This document shows positions 23,651 through 29,752 of a stretch of 29,752 nt of DNA, one piece after another; position 1 is the stretch's first letter, and each line of letters begins with the position of its first letter. The stretch lies in the IMG/VR virus record IMGVR_UViG_3300031963_000678, positions 1 to 29,752 of that record. One strand, given 5' to 3'. The stretch comes from a virus. Under the pieces are notes generated by a model. The model was not told the DNA's origin, searched no databases, and worked only from the letters and a program-made list of their open reading frames with translations. Both the position numbers and the translations under genes were made by a program.

Positions 23651-23679
23651 TTGCTTTTATTCTAGAACCTGGCTACATT
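23651..23679 (+). promoter_or_regulatory. Possible promoter for the packaging genes
   Basis: TTGCTT (23651-23656) and TACATT (23674-23679) are 17 nt apart, upstream of the plus-strand gene at 23692. Matches to consensus are modest (3/6 and 4/6). Confidence 0.35.
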
Positions 23680-23691
23680 GGCACGTAGCTT

Positions 23692-24207
23692 ATGCACACT
23701 ATGGCCAGCTTTGGCATCGTTTTCCATTTCAGCGAAGAAGACAAGGAGCTTGTACGGTCAGAAGCCGTACGCAGGCAGCGTTTCAACGAGGAAAAAGGCC
23801 TAAAAGGACGCAATGGAGGGCCGGAACAGGGGGAGAAAGCTCTTTTCATTCACAAGCTTGGTGCTGCTGGCGAACTGGCAGTGGCAGATTTTCTTAATCT
23901 TCGTCAGTTTCTCTATCAAGAAACAGAAGCAAAACGAGGATCTTGCGATCTTCCGCCAGACATCGACGTGAAAACTCGTTCTCGTCATGACTACGATCTC
24001 ATCTGCCAATTAGACGAGAAGCCTGGAAAAACTTTAGTGTTGGTTACGATACAGAACAAAATCACTCTTCTCCATGGTTGGATGAAAAGTGAAGATGCAA
24101 TGCAGGAACAATGGAAGAAAGATCCTGCTCGCGGAAGGCCAGCTTATTTTGTTCCACAATCTGCATTATTTCCTCTCATAGACCTACGCCATGCTGAAAT
24201 GTTCTGA
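23692..24207 (+). CDS. PD-(D/E)XK nuclease-like protein next to terminase
   Basis: A 171-residue protein (second Met at 23701 is an alternative start). Residues GAAGELAVADFLNL give an N-terminal helix with Glu61. RGSCDLPPDIDVKTRSRHDYDLICQ supplies an Asp, then Asp92-x-Lys94 in a beta strand, the (D/E)XK core. KTLVLVTIQNKITLLHGWM resembles the strand and GWM/I-x element following the core in many such phage proteins. It overlaps terL by 17 nt, so it is made with the terminase. Role could be nicking or processing DNA during packaging, or restriction-like; no small terminase is recognised elsewhere. Confidence 0.6.
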   Translation: MHTMASFGIVFHFSEEDKELVRSEAVRRQRFNEEKGLKGRNGGPEQGEKALFIHKLGAAGELAVADFLNLRQFLYQETEAKRGSCDLPPDIDVKTRSRHDYDLICQLDEKPGKTLVLVTIQNKITLLHGWMKSEDAMQEQWKKDPARGRPAYFVPQSALFPLIDLRHAEMF

Positions 24208-25558
24208 TTTTTCTAAGCACGCCCTAAAGCTCGACCTCTATCCTCAACAGGCGAAGATTCTCGATAACTTTTTCCAGCCCGACAAGAGCCACGCAGTGTG
24301 GGCCCTTGGACGACGATCAGGCAAAACTGTCATGGCGGCAGTGGCATGCGTCTATATGTGCTTCGTCTTGGAGGATGAATATCGTCGGCGCGTGAGAAAA
24401 GGCGAGAAATGGTACATCGTCACCGTCGCCAACAGTCAGGATCAGGCTCGCATTGCTCTCAACAACATCCGTCAGCTCATTCTTGACAGTCCCTTCGCTC
24501 AAGAAATTGTCCGAGAAACTGCCGACATCATTGAACTGAGCAACAATTGCGTGTTCAAAGCTATTCCCACTTCAGGCCGCGCTGCTCGTGGCTTGGCTTG
24601 CGCTGGAGCAGTATTTGACGAGCTTGCTTTTGCCACTGAAGGCGATGCAAATAGTGGAGGCCGTGGCATCTACGACGCACTATCTCCCGCCATCGCTCAG
24701 TTTGGCGGCAAAGGACGCATCCTTGAACTTTCTTCTCCATGGTTAACGGACGGCATCTTCTATCAGCATTTCAAAGAAGCAAGCTCTGGCCGCTTCCCTT
24801 TCATGCAGGCTATCAACCTCCCAACGTGGGAGATGAACCCAAGCATTTCGCAAGAGTTTCTTGACACGGAGAGGCAGCGTGACCCAGAGAAGTTTAAAGT
24901 GGAATATGGGGCGCAATTCGCGAGCAATCTTTCAGCCCTTGTTGCAAGCGATGTTGTTGATGCCTGTGTTGATGACCGTCGAGCGGCTCTACCACCCCGC
25001 CCTGAATTCCAAGGCGCTTACGTTCTTGCCCTTGACCCCGCCCGTGGTGGCGTTGGCCGTGACGACTACACTGCTTGTATTGTTCACTATGAAAACGGCA
25101 CGTTAGTCGTAGATAAATTCCATTCGTTCGCCGCTGATTTTGAAATCAATGGAAGGATGGAAGTAAATATCAATGCAGTGGAAGATTGGATTAAAGAGCA
25201 GCATCGTCTATATATTTTTGACACCATCGTGATGGACCAGTTCAACAGTGCTGGCACCATTCAAAGCCTGGCAAGCGACCTTCCCATAACGGAACTCACT
25301 TGGACCGTCAGCTCCAAGATGAAGGCATTTAGCAAGATGCGGGAATTGTTCAATGCAGGACAAATCAACGTATATCGCCATGAAAAGGCGATCATGCAAC
25401 TAAAGAATCTCACTGTTGTCTACAAACCCAGCGGACAATGGAGCGTCACTGGTGGTAAAGCTTCTGGAATTGACGACTTAGCGTTTGCAATGGCAGGCGC
25501 AATTCTTGCTGCAAGCAAAGACGATGATATTGGCTGGATTGATAGCCTCATCTCCTAG
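24191..25558 (+). CDS. Terminase large subunit
   Basis: A 455-residue packaging motor and nuclease. Walker A is GRRSGKT (40-46); Walker B is AGAVFDELAF with Asp143/Glu144; coupling motif is ELSSP (179-183). The nuclease domain has Asp282 (LALDPARGG), Asp349 (VMDQFNSAG) and Asp428/429 (GIDDLAFAMAGA), the expected three acidic positions of the RNase H-like fold. It cuts genome units and pumps DNA into the portal. It overlaps the nuclease-like gene by 17 nt and is divergent from the portal gene. Length is usual for the family. Confidence 0.95.
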   Translation: MLKCSDFSKHALKLDLYPQQAKILDNFFQPDKSHAVWALGRRSGKTVMAAVACVYMCFVLEDEYRRRVRKGEKWYIVTVANSQDQARIALNNIRQLILDSPFAQEIVRETADIIELSNNCVFKAIPTSGRAARGLACAGAVFDELAFATEGDANSGGRGIYDALSPAIAQFGGKGRILELSSPWLTDGIFYQHFKEASSGRFPFMQAINLPTWEMNPSISQEFLDTERQRDPEKFKVEYGAQFASNLSALVASDVVDACVDDRRAALPPRPEFQGAYVLALDPARGGVGRDDYTACIVHYENGTLVVDKFHSFAADFEINGRMEVNINAVEDWIKEQHRLYIFDTIVMDQFNSAGTIQSLASDLPITELTWTVSSKMKAFSKMRELFNAGQINVYRHEKAIMQLKNLTVVYKPSGQWSVTGGKASGIDDLAFAMAGAILAASKDDDIGWIDSLIS

Positions 25559-25589
25559 TATGATTTTCAAACAATAGTTCTGCTATGGA

Positions 25590-25856
25590 ATGAAGAACAG
25601 CGATTTAACTATGCAAGAGGCGCAATTCCTCGTCTCTTTGCTTGAATGTGGCAGTTCCAATAGGCAAACTGCTTTGCAGCTTCTAGCTGCCGAACACCTT
25701 TACATTCCCACTCTCTTGCCAAAGCTTCAGGCCCATGTAAAGCGCCAGAAGCAAATCACCTTGCTTGAGCAGATGCTGCACGATGGTGAAGAAAATTTTG
25801 ACGATTACTGCCGTGCTCACCCCGAAGATCAATCCTGTAGAGAATATGACGTTTGA
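25590..25856 (+). CDS. Small hypothetical protein after terminase
   Basis: An 88-residue, mostly helical protein (MQEAQFLVSLLECGSSNRQTALQLLAAEHLYIPTLLPKLQAHVKRQKQ) with a charged C-terminus. No recognised domain. It lies 31 nt after terL on the same strand and may be co-transcribed with it. A later ATG at 25611 is an alternative start. It is too short and not clearly HTH-like to call a small terminase. Confidence 0.5.
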   Translation: MKNSDLTMQEAQFLVSLLECGSSNRQTALQLLAAEHLYIPTLLPKLQAHVKRQKQITLLEQMLHDGEENFDDYCRAHPEDQSCREYDV

Positions 25857-25859
25857 AGC

Positions 25860-25888
25860 TTGGTGAGCGTTTCAAAACGTGCTATGCT
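25860..25888 (+). promoter_or_regulatory. Possible promoter upstream of tRNA-Leu
   Basis: TTGGTG (25860-25865), 17-nt spacer, and TATGCT (25883-25888) with an extended TG two bases before it. The gap 25857-26051 holds no credible gene; it also has small hairpins (GCAGG-CCTA-CCTGC near 25982) but no terminator. Confidence 0.35.
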
Positions 25889-26051
25889 TCTGGAGCTTTC
25901 GCGAAGCACGCTGGCCAGCGTTAGTCCACAAAGGAACAATGGTGATCAGGCACTATTGTTTCGTACCAGGGGAAGAGGGGGGCAGGCCTACCTGCTCTGA
26001 AATGCTGTATAAAGCGGATTGAAGCCCCGCTCAGCGCCCTCAACTTCACCT

Positions 26052-26137
26052 GCCCTCGTAGCAGAACTGGTTTATGCAACGGATTTAAAATCCGTAGAAG
26101 AATTTTCTTCATGTGGGTTCAAATCCCACCGAGGGCA
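26052..26137 (+). tRNA. tRNA-Leu (anticodon UAA)
   Basis: Acceptor GCCCTCG pairs with CGAGGGC, discriminator A. Anticodon stem ACGGA/TCCGT encloses TTTAAAA, giving anticodon UAA with U33. A long variable arm (AGAAGAA...TTCTTC) fits a class II leucine tRNA. T arm is GTGGG-TTCAAAT-CCCAC. The 3' CCA is not encoded. It may help translation of UUA/UUG codons. Confidence 0.93.
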
Positions 26138-26222
26138 CTTTGCTACACTGATGGTACGTTCACCCCGCAAGGGGCGCATGACTTGCTGGTACGGAACGGG
26201 ACCAGCATCATCGGGAACCATC

Positions 26223-26342
26223 ATGAACCCTCTCGCTTTGATCAAAGAGCAGCTTGAGAAGGCCGCTCGCCTGCGTGAAGCACAACATGCAAGCCTCGTC
26301 TATCGCGGCGTTGCTTATGTGCCTAAGCCCCATTGGTTCTGA
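26223..26342 (+). CDS. Tiny protein with YRGxxY motif (DUF4278-like)
   Basis: A 39-residue ORF, MNPLALIKEQLEKAARLREAQHASLVYRGVAYVPKPHWF. The ending LVYRGVAY recalls the DUF4278 (TYRGxxY) peptides common in cyanobacteria and their phages. It ends just before a strong terminator and follows the tRNA. The in-frame ATG at 26178 has AAGGGG six nt upstream and would add 15 residues; I prefer 26223 because the added residues look unlike protein. Function unknown. Confidence 0.45.
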   Translation: MNPLALIKEQLEKAARLREAQHASLVYRGVAYVPKPHWF

Positions 26343-26347
26343 GCCTA

Positions 26348-26557
26348 CTATTTGCTTTGAGCACATTGGCCCGCTTCGGCGGGCCTTTCTTTTTCCCAAT
26401 GCCTAGCTGCGTTAGCAACAATGGCAACGTTAGTAATCAAATACGATGCAAAAATCAATGTGCGGATGAGCGCCACTTTGTCTGCTTCGTGATCATGCCT
26501 GCTCGCCTTCTCCCCTAGCGCCTTCGCCCACACTCTCCATACGTTCTTCCTGCTCAT
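26348..26557 (-). CDS. Small single-pass membrane protein
   Basis: A 69-residue protein starting MSRKNVWRVWAKALGEKASRHDHEADKVALIRT and with a hydrophobic span at about 29-51. I recall similar VWRxWxKALGEKxxxxDREADxVAxIRT proteins with a single membrane segment encoded in many tailed phages, function unknown. It overlaps the upstream 80-residue gene by 65 nt in another frame. Its 3' end contains the plus-strand terminator in antisense. Confidence 0.6.
   Translation of the reverse strand: MSRKNVWRVWAKALGEKASRHDHEADKVALIRTLIFASYLITNVAIVANAARHWEKERPAEAGQCAQSK
26368..26394 (+). terminator. Intrinsic terminator
   Basis: Perfect 7-bp stem GGCCCGC/GCGGGCC with TTCG tetraloop followed by TTTCTTTTT. 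It ends the plus-strand packaging/tRNA transcript. It lies inside the 3' part of the opposite-strand small membrane gene. Confidence 0.92.
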
Positions 26558-26735
26558 AAATCCAAGCCTTTAGCTCTCTGACATATTGCCTAATGATGGC
26601 AGCTTTTTCCAGATGCCACTGGTCCATGGTGAGAAAATATTGGGCATTGTGCCAATCAATGGCTCGCAAAGATTGATAAATGATGGGATTGAGCGGCTCA
26701 CGCAACGGCGTGTTGAAAGTCCGGCGTTCCGTCAT
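26493..26735 (-). CDS. Small hypothetical protein
   Basis: An 80-residue helical protein starting MTERRTFNTPLREPLNPIIYQSL and ending in an acidic tail (QEERMESVGEGARGEGEQA). The frame is open upstream (to 26777), but the ATG at 26735 is preferred because the extra residues look non-native. It overlaps the end of the metallophosphoesterase gene by 38 nt and the start of the membrane protein gene by 65 nt. No family recognised. Confidence 0.55.
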   Translation of the reverse strand: MTERRTFNTPLREPLNPIIYQSLRAIDWHNAQYFLTMDQWHLEKAAIIRQYVRELKAWIYEQEERMESVGEGARGEGEQA

Positions 26736-27252
26736 GGGAAAAGTATTGCATCGCCTCGTCCCAATGAACAGGCGCAAAGTTGTGTTGTTCTACACAACAA
26801 TTAAAATAGCGCCTATCTAAGCTTCCATCAGGCATTCTTACATTATGAGAATGTAAATGTCCGTGAATATTTCCTTTAAATCGCTGTTCAAACAGTTCTG
26901 GATGGAGGGGAATATGGCTCATCATGAATTCATGGTGGTAAAAACATCCACGAATGTCGTCGAAATATTGCGCGTAGTCTTGCAGCTTGAAAATATCGTG
27001 ATTGCCACGCACTAGCACTTTCCTTCCATTGAGCTGTTCCAGAATCTTTAAGCCGCGACGGGCAATAGCCACGTCCCCCAGCACGTAAATCCTATCTTTT
27101 GGCCCCACTTTCTTGTTCCATTGTTCAACCATGAATGCATCACCTTCTGCTGCGTCCTTAAAGGGACGCAGCTTCTTGCCATCAGGCCTTAAAAACGTAT
27201 AGGCCTTATCGTGACAGAAGTGATTGTCTGACGTGAGCCAGCAATTGACCAT
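26698..27252 (-). CDS. Calcineurin-like metallophosphoesterase
   Basis: A 184-residue enzyme with the full two-metal motif set: SDNHFCH (Asp9, His11), LGDVA (Asp60), GNHD (Asn84, His85), SHIPLHP (His113) and GHLHSH (His132, His134). Length and motifs fit compact phage phosphoesterases; substrate could be a phosphodiester, a nucleotide or a 2',3'-cyclic phosphate. Start is in ATTGAACCATGGTC with no Shine-Dalgarno. It follows the tRNA-like and nrd region and is transcribed with two small downstream genes. Confidence 0.9.
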   Translation of the reverse strand: MVNCWLTSDNHFCHDKAYTFLRPDGKKLRPFKDAAEGDAFMVEQWNKKVGPKDRIYVLGDVAIARRGLKILEQLNGRKVLVRGNHDIFKLQDYAQYFDDIRGCFYHHEFMMSHIPLHPELFEQRFKGNIHGHLHSHNVRMPDGSLDRRYFNCCVEQHNFAPVHWDEAMQYFSHDGTPDFQHAVA

Positions 27253-27267
27253 GGTTCAATGAATAAA

Positions 27268-27335
27268 AGGCGCTGCTGAGAATCGAACTCAGTATTCCAT
27301 GCTATCTGCATGACGTGTGCCAACACTTCAGGACC
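27268..27335 (-). tRNA. tRNA-like element, non-canonical (possible tRNA-Ile, GAU)
   Basis: A 68-nt cloverleaf can be drawn: acceptor GGTCCTG with CAGCGCC (6 of 7 pairs, one wobble, one C-C mismatch), D arm GTGT-TGGC-ACAC, anticodon stem TCATG/CATGG with loop CAGATAG, variable AATA, perfect T arm CTGAG-TTCGATT-CTCAG, then TTT without CCA. Position 33 would be A rather than U, the D loop is only 4 nt, and the acceptor is imperfect, so it may be a decayed tRNA or a tRNA mimic. Anticodon would read GAU. Confidence 0.45.
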
Positions 27336-27340
27336 AGATG

Positions 27341-27390
27341 GCCTAAACGTGAAGCGATTAACAAGAGCTAATCGCTTCAGAGGCTTAGGC
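27341..27390 (-). ncRNA. Compound RNA hairpin between nrdB and the tRNA-like element
   Basis: GCCTAA (27341-27346) pairs with TTAGGC (27385-27390). Inside it, a perfect 10-bp stem GAAGCGATTA/TAATCGCTTC encloses an 8-nt loop. No T-run follows, so it is not a standard terminator. It lies in the 3' untranslated region of nrdB, directly before the tRNA-like element, and may stabilise or process the transcript. No ORF of credible composition covers it. Confidence 0.5.
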
Positions 27391-27438
27391 TCTGTCTGCC
27401 CGATGCTAGCGCAGAGCGGGAACTCGCTCAATATAACG

Positions 27439-28173
27439 TCAAGCCCTGCCGTAGGAAGGCAAGTTGGTATTCGCTGCCTCAAAGAACGCTGGCATCCGGC
27501 TCCGTTGCGTTTCTGCCAGACCATCTGCTTTGCCCTTCTCAAACAAGCTGTCACTCTGCTTGAGCCAGAAATCTTTGTTCAACCATTTGTTCTCGCTGGC
27601 ACCCAGCGCATCAAATGCCCACAATGCAGTGGCGCGACGCAGCTTATTCAAGCTCTGACCAGCATCCTCCCCTAGTTCCTTAGCCACAAGACTATGCACG
27701 CCAACGTGGGTAATCTCGTCACGGCTAATATCAGCAGCCACAGTGCGAATGCCCATATCGCCATTAAAGCGGAAGAACGGCAGCACAACAAAGAAGATGC
27801 TGCGCTCCAAAATGGCAGCTTTCAAAATGGGGTGGGCAGGATGCTCCTGCCATGCATTCAGAATGCCTTCCACTTCCTTCTCGGCCTTTTCATCGGCACC
27901 ATGGGCAGCAACAATGTAGTTGAGGGCCTGATCATGACGCTGTTCATCTTCCTGGTTATGACGAAGGGCTTCCACAACGCCAGGCGTGGAAGGCAGATCA
28001 CGCTCTAGCCCCTGCTCCAGAAAGTCCTTCACAGGCAGTTCCAAATGACGCAGTGCCAGCAGCTTACCAAGAGTGGCCTCGCTGCCTTCCTGCACAACGC
28101 CCTTGTCCACGGCAACGGCCTGCCAAGGCCGTTTTTTAGCAATCATCGACAAATAAGGACTCTTCGTGACCAT
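27439..28173 (-). CDS. nrdB: Ribonucleotide reductase class I beta subunit, short form
   Basis: A protein of about 244 residues (from ATG 28173), shorter than the usual 320-375. Metal ligands fit: Glu45 region (ALRHLELPVKD), Glu77 and His80 (NQEDEQRHDQAL), Glu123 (AILERSIFFV), Glu153 and His156 (SRDEITHVGVHS). In E. coli NrdB the radical Tyr122 lies four residues after His118; here that place is Leu84, so a tyrosyl radical at that position is not possible and a metal-based or other oxidant is expected. It makes deoxynucleotides with NrdA just upstream. ATG context is GACCATGGTC with no Shine-Dalgarno; an in-frame TTG lies at 28191. Confidence 0.88.
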   Translation of the reverse strand: MVTKSPYLSMIAKKRPWQAVAVDKGVVQEGSEATLGKLLALRHLELPVKDFLEQGLERDLPSTPGVVEALRHNQEDEQRHDQALNYIVAAHGADEKAEKEVEGILNAWQEHPAHPILKAAILERSIFFVVLPFFRFNGDMGIRTVAADISRDEITHVGVHSLVAKELGEDAGQSLNKLRRATALWAFDALGASENKWLNKDFWLKQSDSLFEKGKADGLAETQRSRMPAFFEAANTNLPSYGRA

Positions 28174-28203
28174 GGTCGTAGTATCGTTCAATGGTGAGGA
28201 GAA

Positions 28204-28231
28204 AAGGGGCCTTTGGGCCCCTTCTTTTTTT
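28204..28231. terminator. Bidirectional terminator-like hairpin between nrdA and nrdB
   Basis: AAGGGGCC/GGCCCCTT, 8-bp perfect stem with loop TTTG, is followed on the plus strand by C and seven Ts. On the minus strand it ends in TTTTC only, a weaker tract. It would trim antisense transcripts strongly and nrdA transcripts partly, letting some continue into nrdB. Confidence 0.7.
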
Positions 28232-28232
28232 G

Positions 28233-29699
28233 CTATTCAGCGCAGGCAGCGCAGAATCCAGCCTCTACGGAACAAGACGCAGAATCCTGCTCGGTCTCTT
28301 CATTGAGACCAAACATGCTCTTAAAGTCATCGTCCAACGCAGCATATGCATCATCCTTGCGCTGAGTGTCAGGCAGGACTTGCAAGCTGTAATAGAGGCT
28401 CGTCTGAGGAGAGTCTAGCCAATCCTTCAGGAACACTTCGTCATAATTCACAATGTCTGACCAAGAATTAAACGAATAGCCATGGAACAAGCCTGTGCGT
28501 TGGTACAACTGAACTAGTCCATTGGCAGTCTTGAAGAAAGCTTCCCAGCCCACTTCCGCAGCCGTTTCCACTTCGCCATAGTCAAAGCTCTCCACGCCAA
28601 AAGTGCCAGAGTCACGATCAACAGTGCGAGCAATGGGAGGAGCAATTTCAGGCGTGGTAGTGAAGCCCCGCGTGTCTAAATAGCGATAGGAGCACGATGC
28701 AGTGGGAGCAATGCAAAAAGCACGTTCCATGCCATGCTCACGAGCAACTTCCGCAGCTTTCTGAATGCCCTGATCAATTTGCCAGACGGCCTCTCCAGAA
28801 ATGGTGTTCTTCCAAAAATCATTCCAACCACGAGCATCTTCCGCAAGGAATGCTTCCAATGCATTACCAAAATCTTCATAGCTAATGCTATGAATGGCAA
28901 GGAAATTAGCTAGGCCCAACACGCCCAGACCAATTTGCTTGTCAATAACAGGCGGCAGATATTCGCCCGTGTCGCCAACGCCAGTGCCAGGATGCAGCTC
29001 ACAAAGCTGCATCATGCCCTCGACAAATGCTCCCTGAATATTCTCCAGTGTGCATGCGCCCAAATTAACGTGCTGAAGAAGACAAGTACCACGATGCGGA
29101 AGATATACCTCCAAACAGACATTGGCCCTGATGCGTTCTCCACGATTGTTATATCGGATTTTGTTGAGCCAGAGATCGCCAGAAGAGATGGAACGAAGAC
29201 AGGCATTAATCAGCTCAGGAGACGATGCAGAAAGAAAATTGTCATCAACGTTTAAACAACGCTTCACCCAAGGAAGCTCACTACGTGATGCACTAACAAA
29301 TTCAATGGCATCAGGGCTTGTATAGTCAAGATGAAGAACTACAGCCCCATTTTTATATAAACCGCCCCTACGCAAGATTTCATTAAGCGTGGAATAAATC
29401 TTGCCAAAACTTACTGGCCCGCTTGCCACGAGGCCTTTGCCATTTTCAGCGCCCCTTTCGCGCAGAGAAGATAAATGAACAGCGACCCCCGCACCATTGC
29501 GCAAACCATGGCTAACAAACCGCCAAGACGCTTCAATGCCATCTTCGCCCTCCATTGAATCTTCTACGTTGAACACCGTGCAACTCACAGGCAGGCGTCC
29601 ATCAGGACTATCCAGCCAATCTTGAACGCGCCCCGTGCGGGCAATTGGCTCACATTTTGCCTTTTCCTTCAGCTTCATAAGACGACAAAAGGGGACCAT
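28233..29699 (-). CDS. nrdA: Ribonucleotide reductase class I alpha subunit, short form
   Basis: A 488-residue protein from ATG 29699 (481 from ATG 29678), far below the usual 750 or so; the ATP-cone and early barrel parts are absent. Key residues, numbered from 29678: Cys33 (LPVSCTVF, redox Cys), Asn186-Val-Cys188-Leu-Glu190 (thiyl Cys and active-site pair), Cys199 (TCLLQHVNLGA, second redox Cys), APTASCSY (loop that contacts phosphate), Tyr429-Tyr430 (LYYS, radical path), and C-terminal FCAACAE (tail CxxC). All catalytic positions are therefore present. It works with NrdB directly downstream. Small alpha plus short beta matches a short class I type I recall from cyanophages. Confidence 0.9.
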   Translation of the reverse strand: MVPFCRLMKLKEKAKCEPIARTGRVQDWLDSPDGRLPVSCTVFNVEDSMEGEDGIEASWRFVSHGLRNGAGVAVHLSSLRERGAENGKGLVASGPVSFGKIYSTLNEILRRGGLYKNGAVVLHLDYTSPDAIEFVSASRSELPWVKRCLNVDDNFLSASSPELINACLRSISSGDLWLNKIRYNNRGERIRANVCLEVYLPHRGTCLLQHVNLGACTLENIQGAFVEGMMQLCELHPGTGVGDTGEYLPPVIDKQIGLGVLGLANFLAIHSISYEDFGNALEAFLAEDARGWNDFWKNTISGEAVWQIDQGIQKAAEVAREHGMERAFCIAPTASCSYRYLDTRGFTTTPEIAPPIARTVDRDSGTFGVESFDYGEVETAAEVGWEAFFKTANGLVQLYQRTGLFHGYSFNSWSDIVNYDEVFLKDWLDSPQTSLYYSLQVLPDTQRKDDAYAALDDDFKSMFGLNEETEQDSASCSVEAGFCAACAE

Positions 29700-29706
29700 G
29701 GTCCCC
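29687..29706 (-). terminator. Hairpin with T-run at the start of nrdA
   Basis: GGGGACCATGGTCCCC (29691-29706) is a perfect 16-nt palindrome and is followed on the minus strand by TTTTG. It could end an upstream minus-strand transcript. Its centre contains the ATG at 29699, so if that start is used the stem would block it. The 46 bases to the right of it (29707-29752) show no other feature. Confidence 0.55.
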
Positions 29707-29752
29707 CGAGAATCAACAGAAGCAGGCTAGCGCAGGGAAGCGATGGTGAAGA

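Noticed and set aside
26019-26222. Longer start for the YRG-motif ORF
   Set aside because: The extension reads through the tRNA-Leu gene.
27310-27675. 121-codon plus-strand ORF over the nrdB end
   Set aside because: Antisense shadow covering the structured RNA and nrdB; no ribosome-binding site.
1-29752. CRISPR array, insertion sequence, integrase or attachment site
   Set aside because: No spaced direct repeats, no transposase or integrase motifs seen; the HTH gene alone does not show lysogeny.

Overview
The window is a long piece of a tailed bacteriophage genome, most likely a siphovirus (long non-contractile tail). No bacterial chromosomal genes are recognisable. It carries a nearly complete virion assembly set: terminase large subunit, portal, MuF-like minor head protein, prohead protease fused to scaffold, decoration and major capsid proteins, connectors, tail terminator, tail tube, frameshifted tail chaperones, a 1535-residue tape measure protein and distal tail proteins. 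A host among picocyanobacteria is an inference. It rests on the very short NrdA/NrdB pair, which resembles the small class I ribonucleotide reductases described in marine cyanophages, and on a small YRG-motif protein recalling a cyanobacterial family.

Layout. 1-13767 (minus strand, read right to left): prohead protease/scaffold, decoration protein, major capsid protein, connectors, tail tube, a terminator, tail completion proteins, tail chaperones with a -1 frameshift site, tape measure, then distal tail proteins ending in a tail tip protein cut by the left edge. 13768-14115: a divergent control region with a 17-nt palindrome and a plus-strand HTH regulator. 14116-15031: three small minus-strand genes. 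15058-20859: a glycan island of about 5.8 kb (three recognisable glycosyltransferases, one unrecognised possible one, an FAD oxidoreductase, a TIM-barrel isomerase-like protein and an NAD-dependent epimerase-like protein) lying between head genes. 20862-23625: MuF-like protein and portal (minus). 23692-25856: nuclease-like protein, terminase and a small ORF (plus). 25857-26394: tRNA-Leu(UAA), a tiny ORF and a terminator. 26348-29699: minus-strand small genes, a metallophosphoesterase, a tRNA-like RNA with a structured hairpin, nrdB and nrdA.

How it fits together. TerL and portal package DNA into a shell built from the DUF2184-like capsid protein, matured by the DUF2213-like protease whose C-terminal half is the scaffold. 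Connector and terminator proteins join the head to a tail whose length is set by the tape measure. The reductase pair supplies deoxynucleotides for replication. The glycan island probably builds or transfers a sugar onto virions or host surface polysaccharide; its target cannot be read from sequence.

The most noteworthy signals are an A7 slippery site with a hairpin 8 nt downstream before the tape measure gene, a regulator whose palindromic operator fills the promoter spacer, the glycan island inside the structural cluster, a reductase beta subunit with Leu where the radical Tyr would be, and a tRNA-like element with a non-canonical anticodon loop next to a compound RNA hairpin.
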